The notes beneath the pieces are model-generated. The model did no database searches. It saw only the letters and a list, made by a program, of their open reading frames with translations, and had not been told where the DNA came from. From the NCBI GenBank assembly GCA_964605665.1, contig CAZSDP010000035.1:1-36556 (forward strand): a stretch of DNA of 36,556 nt, in the 5' to 3' direction. This document shows positions 34,601 through 36,556 of the stretch, piece by piece; positions within the stretch are counted from its first letter, which is position 1; each line of letters starts with the position of its first letter. The position numbers and the translations under genes are program-made. This DNA is from CAZSDP01 sp964605665 (lineage in GTDB: Bacteria > Planctomycetota > UBA8108 > UBA1146).

Positions 34601-35962
34601 CCGATGGGCACTGAAGCACTCGCCGATGCGGTCAATGAACTTCTCGATCTGATCAAAGAGAATCGGGAACTCCTCGGAGAGGCGACTGAAATGTTGCTCG
34701 ATCTCTTGGGGCCCCTCGGATCGCTCCTCGATCTCGCCTCCGGTCTTTCTGGCTATGACCTGCGCGGTTGGATCAGAGCGGGGTTCCAAGGTGAACTTAA
34801 AGAGCTCGGGTTCTGGAAGCGAGTCGCTCTCGGCGCTGAAGGCGCCGTCATGGGTGTATTGGCGGCGGCTCACCTGGTGAAGGTGACCGGTGCGATCGGT
34901 CGCATCAAGAAGTGGATAACTAAGAAGCTGAAGTGCTTCGTGGCGGGAACCTTGGTGCTCCTTGCGGGCGGGGAGTTGGTGCCGATTGAGGCGATCGAAG
35001 TGGGGGACGTGGTCGCCTGCCGAGATGTCGAACACCCTCAAGGAGTGGGCCCCGACTTCGAAAGCTCGATTCCCGATCATTATTTGACGGTCACTCCTGA
35101 GAAGTGGCGGGTGATCGAACTCGATGTGACTTGTGACGATGCGAGCAAAGCGCAACTGGTGATGCTGAGGCCGATGACTTGGGTCACCGAGCAACAAGCG
35201 TCAGTGGGTAACGAAATTCCGATCTCAATTCCCGGCCTGCACCTTGTGGGGATCGGTCGGGTCCTTTCGGTGACCTCCTGTCCCGAAATCGCAGAGCAAC
35301 GGCCGGGAAGCCGCGTGGTCTTGGAGACGATCCGACGCGAGGCGGACGATCTCTTCACCTTGAGGCTACGAGATCATCGAGAGCCCTTCGTCACCGGAAC
35401 CGGTGAGCACCCCTTCTATTCGGCGACAAGGCAGAGCTGGATCAACCTCAGTGAATTGAAAGCGGGTGAGCATCTCGTCACCGCCGATGGCGAGACTGTC
35501 GCGGTCGAATCGGTGACAGCGCTCGACGCCGTCACTCCCGTCTACAACTTCTCCGTCCACCGAAGTCACACCTACTATGTGGGCGAAGACCCAGTCTTGG
35601 TGCATAATTCGCATGGTGGTGCTCCAAAGGGTGGAACCTACAAACTCAGGGACCCAGAAACCGGCGAGGTAGTGAGGACGGGTCGAGCCAAGGATCTAAA
35701 GACCCGAGAGGGCCAGCACGCACGTGGCGAGGAAACCAAGGATCTCGATTTCGAGGTTGACCGGAGAACCGACGACTACGCAGAGCAGCGCGGTCGCGAG
35801 CATGCGATCCATGAGCAACACCCGGAAGCACGCCACCCACAGCACCCGGAAGGGGGCACTCCGGGCGGACTCAACAAGATTCGCGCGATTGGCCCGAAGA
35901 ACAAGAACAAGCAGAAGTACCTTGACGCTGAGACGAGGAGAGCAGCCAGAGATGACAACTAG
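28643..35962 (+). CDS. Giant secreted RHS polymorphic toxin with cohesin/dockerin-like N-terminus, Hint domain and nuclease tip
   Basis: 2439 residues from the ATG at 28643 (AGGTGG 6 bases upstream; an in-frame GTG at 28592 is less likely as it would precede the signal peptide). Order: signal peptide (1-20, ending VWANG); two cohesin-like beta domains (about 22-160 and 170-305); a dockerin-like pair (about 307-385, RGDANLDDTVDIGDVIYIL and DANSDFVIDISDPIFLL); a linker; YD repeats from about 600 to 1800; RHS core (about 1800-1990) with YDAYGTP, GREYDAETGYYYYRARYLDP and the DPMG end motif; a helical pre-toxin stretch; a Hint autoprotease (Cys2098 to Asn2322, VHN); and a C-terminal toxin (2323-2439). 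RHS proteins encapsulate the toxin in a beta shell; the Hint domain would cut it free. The planctomycete surface modules at the N-terminus are an unusual fusion for an RHS toxin. The next gene should encode immunity. Confidence 0.9.
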   Translation: MNRLLQILFCLLISQAVWANGNVTVSVGNTQVSQGQDAEVNISVSTDEPIKILIVELQTTAPIQDPVIPGGITWSPDLAEALTDPSVPLPNTLVLTVIFTDPDPIDVIPAGADQLLASVVFPTVGTGTGQITVNSVEVEFDPSVPSIPDVRTSNGEVVVTSGTQYDLSLSSQSASPWSLVTVDGVLTDVTGNSPAVLSLEAELTVGDGAIITSMQIGPDLELSSPDFFLSQVNCDGRSGFVSFISDETLVSGFEGGSFIQVVVAPGTGFPDPVIPVSWVTAPFTEGIDVTGVEFTPTFTDGSIMIRSLRGDANLDDTVDIGDVIYILQALFGGGDPLWCPGSGDANSDFVIDISDPIFLLSFLFGSGAAPSPEVADCSAVDLPFTENLLGPTPPEEDPGCGGLLAGPGFFGTRVSNNCFGTWPVSELVVPVDRTAPGEDPVEGPGIPLIETRTEVPSWIGGSAVGIMGPTADDPYSGQGTSANVPSLATNLYEAVPGEDDATMGFLAMLKNGSVELGQLGFAIRDLQRFYPGANDETGLSIGWSYYSRSHFDGVGSIGAGFIHTFFEKLEFVDAGRCTIRHFSGDSPYNDSDNDFVRTEEVWVGGPAGGNQTLEFTSDWPCAAYKLSWRDGRIHYFNADGQILARVGRFGTNAIVFNRDPSGVLLSVTDTRGQVFSVTMTNGFISSIVDPEGNEIQYNIVNGQLQSVTYPEREVVEDPVSPLTAGPGCPPLYNRVVRTTQMSFEYEATNGRLITMRDDIDQVTGAVEYDPTRFGVVQSVTNARGGVWTFDDVVADSKIVVHSPRGFPVEYTLDADRQVIAVREFITGTDPNYPSRPIPPNHPGEYLWELVRDDPCNCGVITEIIEPDLGKYTYEYDAFLNVTEVKKFPNGGAGVPLTWTVTYNAQNRPTSFTPPHAYEYPDPSLYTYTTTIDIDSATGFEIYTLSTPAGNQHVGPVEWVWTRDTRHRLVEFQGPSHDGIQPGVYEGWEYYDVVTIDGANALLPRRHTMRNDWSIFSEYEHDATGNLLTATQKNVTNSEAYVFTHLYNSIGQMTFWTGPSRGDQQYQREILYDESGRFRVGRWYYYDSPPDLTPGAPPATGEWIEMIYDYNAAGEVVRWRQQVEGCQYATAVFDRDVSGNLIEVTDPDGQVSRATYDERDFPWQLTDAVGTFDATTREVFYTDDGDVDFCLDPFDFGSPPFNFDRIYDSYDRYTGDQSPGNSSLEDEFDASGRVIVRRSFDVVNGASVEIERTEFEYLDWHHGPTRETAFIFLEDGSQLLRTVTTRTEYGPSSRPRQMTLQAPAGTGPETVFAEFEYEPWGTPRSMTDGSGSSELFEYDAATGYLEVHVRRQFDPLTGLTVDYTRQITTDHAGRVTEVRYLAPGESDRVESFGYDSLDNLVSFVDPKGDVSEGTYRFDRQILTHRRAVTGGVPLSEIQYTYTTGGRLATIIDNRGNTVTIGRDGRGRKNLELNPDGAQWTWQFNPAGFMTSATTPTNKVISLAYNERGFPTSRTIEQGGQLLRTDQYLWTSEGFLKSAQRSEAGQISTVTFLRDSTGKVLEETIDGEVVTYERDAYGRLIRLTGPSGHFREYGYDDHHRVTQVRDGIGGTTAVLADLDYLGPRRALRQLQRRGGAASTLTVDRDGFGRVTNLSTDLAGSPLFGYEYGYDLNGHVRYENRTHDGVGDVYEYNGLYQVTRFIRDSVNPIDQAANPAGSFGNALDRQYILDADFHRQSVLTTFPGGMVDVEDYLTDPDRHHYTNIDGVVRTTDLDGKLLTNGSRSYSYSAADELIEVQDAGSVTASYSYDPFGRRIGKTVGGVTTRYIYAGPWMLEEWQESAGQAATLDAVHYHATGVDEVLMSKRRDGNDLDGDGNTDELIDLFLHRNRLGSVQDLTLENGTIVESYRYDAYGTPTIEDNNGVTVATSPSGNSFLFSGREYDAETGYYYYRARYLDPATGAFLTEDPLGMVDSVNPVAYVLANPAMFVDPMGTEALADAVNELLDLIKENRELLGEATEMLLDLLGPLGSLLDLASGLSGYDLRGWIRAGFQGELKELGFWKRVALGAEGAVMGVLAAAHLVKVTGAIGRIKKWITKKLKCFVAGTLVLLAGGELVPIEAIEVGDVVACRDVEHPQGVGPDFESSIPDHYLTVTPEKWRVIELDVTCDDASKAQLVMLRPMTWVTEQQASVGNEIPISIPGLHLVGIGRVLSVTSCPEIAEQRPGSRVVLETIRREADDLFTLRLRDHREPFVTGTGEHPFYSATRQSWINLSELKAGEHLVTADGETVAVESVTALDAVTPVYNFSVHRSHTYYVGEDPVLVHNSHGGAPKGGTYKLRDPETGEVVRTGRAKDLKTREGQHARGEETKDLDFEVDRRTDDYAEQRGREHAIHEQHPEARHPQHPEGGTPGGLNKIRAIGPKNKNKQKYLDAETRRAARDDN
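34934..35608 (+). other. Hint (intein-like autoprocessing) domain of the RHS protein
   Basis: Begins CFVAGTLVLL with the nucleophile Cys2098, includes GDVV and the later block TGTGEHPFYSA (with the conserved His), then FSVHRSHTYYVG and ends VLVHN (Asn2322). These are the blocks expected in pretoxin-Hint domains. Cleavage after the Asn would release the toxin tip. Confidence 0.85.
35609..35959 (+). other. Toxin tip, URI/GIY-YIG-like nuclease domain
   Basis: 117 residues after the Hint Asn. The order Tyr2333 (GTYKLRD), Gly-Arg 2347-2348 with KDLKTREGQH (Arg2355, His2359), Glu2386 (RGREHAIHE) and Asn2411 (GGLNKI) follows the Tyr, TGR-x-x-x-L-x-x-R, Glu and Asn pattern of the GIY-YIG/URI nuclease fold and the bacterial URI-type toxins. 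A basic, lysine-rich end (KNKNKQKYLD) is present. Probably a DNase or RNase acting in rival cells. Assigned by motif only. Confidence 0.6.
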
Positions 35963-36407
35963 AGCTACGTACGAGTTGGGCACTTGGTTTTGCGTCCCTC
36001 TTCGCAACGATGGGTTCGCCCGCGGGGTTGTCACGAGGATCGGCGATGAGGGCGTCACTTTCGGTTACTTCTTTGGCCCTCGACTGGAGGACTGTGCGAC
36101 GGAGATTCCTGACGATCTCAAACCTGAGGACCGCGTACTGTGGGGCAAGTTCGGGGATCTCGGCCTGATTAACGGCGAGTGGCCAGTCATCGGAGTGTCG
36201 GACGGGTGGCGAGCAGAGGATTGGCCGATGCCACTAATGGTTCGGGTGGACGAGGCTGCGGGGATCGCATTTGCTAGCACCTACGACGATTCAATTGCAT
36301 TCGTTTCAGAGGAACGCTGCGACCCGAGTCTCGCCGAAACGCACCCTTACGACCGACTGATGGGTTATGGATCGGTTGAAATTCGACTAACAAAGTTGCT
36401 TGGTTGA
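35952..36407 (+). CDS. Putative immunity protein (Imm26-like)
   Basis: 151 residues from the ATG at 35952, which overlaps the last 11 bases of the toxin gene. The frame is open further upstream inside the toxin, but that part is a shadow. The N-terminus YELGTWFCVPLRNDGFARGV and FGYFFGPRL resemble the start of Imm26-type immunity proteins (G-x-[VW]-F-x-[IV]-P-L-x-x-G). No signal peptide or membrane helix is seen, so it is cytoplasmic, as expected for protection against a nuclease. The position directly behind an RHS toxin is the main evidence; the family assignment is tentative. Confidence 0.65.
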   Translation: MTTRATYELGTWFCVPLRNDGFARGVVTRIGDEGVTFGYFFGPRLEDCATEIPDDLKPEDRVLWGKFGDLGLINGEWPVIGVSDGWRAEDWPMPLMVRVDEAAGIAFASTYDDSIAFVSEERCDPSLAETHPYDRLMGYGSVEIRLTKLLG

Positions 36408-36428
36408 TCGGCGTTGCGCCTAGATATA

Positions 36429-36556
36429 GATAACCCGCCCCCGGGGCTCTATTGATGAACCTCGTCTGCCTGCACTGATTGCGGCTGCAAAGCCCCGAGA
36501 GCAGATAACCCGCCCCCGGGGCTCTGTTGATGAACCTCGTCTATCTGGACTGATCG
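36429..36556. repeat. Two copies of a 75-bp-period direct repeat at the window end
   Basis: A 50-base unit starting GATAACCCGCCCCCGGGGCT is found at 36429-36478 and 36504-36553 with five differences, one of them inside the first 39 bases and the rest in the last part. The 25 bases between the units are different sequence and include AGCCCCG (36491-36497), which pairs with CGGGGCT of the second unit. The array may continue beyond the window. Its nature is unknown; it lies where orphan toxin/immunity modules often follow RHS genes. Confidence 0.75.

Noticed and set aside
30347..35197. Several long minus-strand open frames (300-400 codons) inside the RHS gene
   Set aside because: Antisense shadows of the YD-repeat and core coding sequence. 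The sense strand shows continuous family motifs; the antisense translations do not.
36429..36556. CRISPR array
   Set aside because: Only two units, with mismatches inside the repeat. The unit is long (50) relative to the interval (25), and no cas genes are seen.
36429..36556. Integron attC sites
   Set aside because: GATAAC and GTTGATG superficially recall attC ends, but the GTTRRRY/RYYYAAC core pair is not present and no integrase is seen.

Overview
The window reads as a chromosomal fragment from a member of the Planctomycetota, probably an uncultured one recovered by metagenome assembly. The main signs are secreted proteins carrying paired dockerin/EF-hand-like modules that begin F(V/I)RGDANxDG, a subtilase with fibronectin-III-like repeats bearing the YYWRIDEVN motif, a BlaI/M56 regulator pair, and a very large secreted RHS protein. 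A 100-base run of N at 13112-13211 marks a scaffold join. No rRNA, tRNA, transposase, phage or CRISPR locus was recognised.

Layout. (1) 1-5 kb: two secreted minus-strand proteins, a dockerin/cohesin-like protein and a large S8 subtilase with a perfect terminator stem behind it. (2) 5.4-8.8 kb: an NTF2-like lipoprotein, then a DUF2339 membrane protein translationally coupled (GTGA) to a small four-helix membrane protein. (3) 9-11.6 kb: two tandem paralogous 359-residue secreted proteins, with duplicated promoters and terminators. (4) 12.1-12.5 kb: a VOC-fold protein. (5) 12.8-17.4 kb: a likely zinc (or related metal) acquisition cluster, consisting of a His-rich exported protein interrupted by the assembly gap, an outer-membrane beta-barrel, and a metal ABC transporter (binding protein, ATPase, permease) joined by ATGA overlaps. 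(6) 17.5-19.4 kb: a CPBP intramembrane protease, then a convergent pair encoding a possible clan-CD (caspase-like) hydrolase and a small membrane protein. (7) 19.8-22.2 kb: an NfeD-flotillin pair. (8) 22.8-25.2 kb: pdxH and a class III adenylate cyclase. (9) 25.4-28.3 kb: a BlaI-type repressor and M56 metallopeptidase preceded by an operator array and closed by a strong terminator. (10) 28.6-36.5 kb: a 2439-residue RHS polymorphic toxin with cohesin/dockerin-like N-terminus, YD repeats, RHS core, Hint autoprotease and a URI/GIY-YIG-like nuclease tip, an overlapping immunity gene, and the start of a 75-bp-period repeat.

The most notable items are: the M56 protein, whose presumed periplasmic sensor is an array of about nine helical repeats with an LTxxQ-like motif instead of a penicillin-binding domain; the five phased BlaI-type operator sites in front of it; the His-rich gene of the metal cluster, which becomes one continuous reading frame if the identical 55-bp contig ends at the gap are merged; and the RHS toxin, which carries planctomycete cell-surface modules and has its immunity gene overlapping the toxin stop codon.
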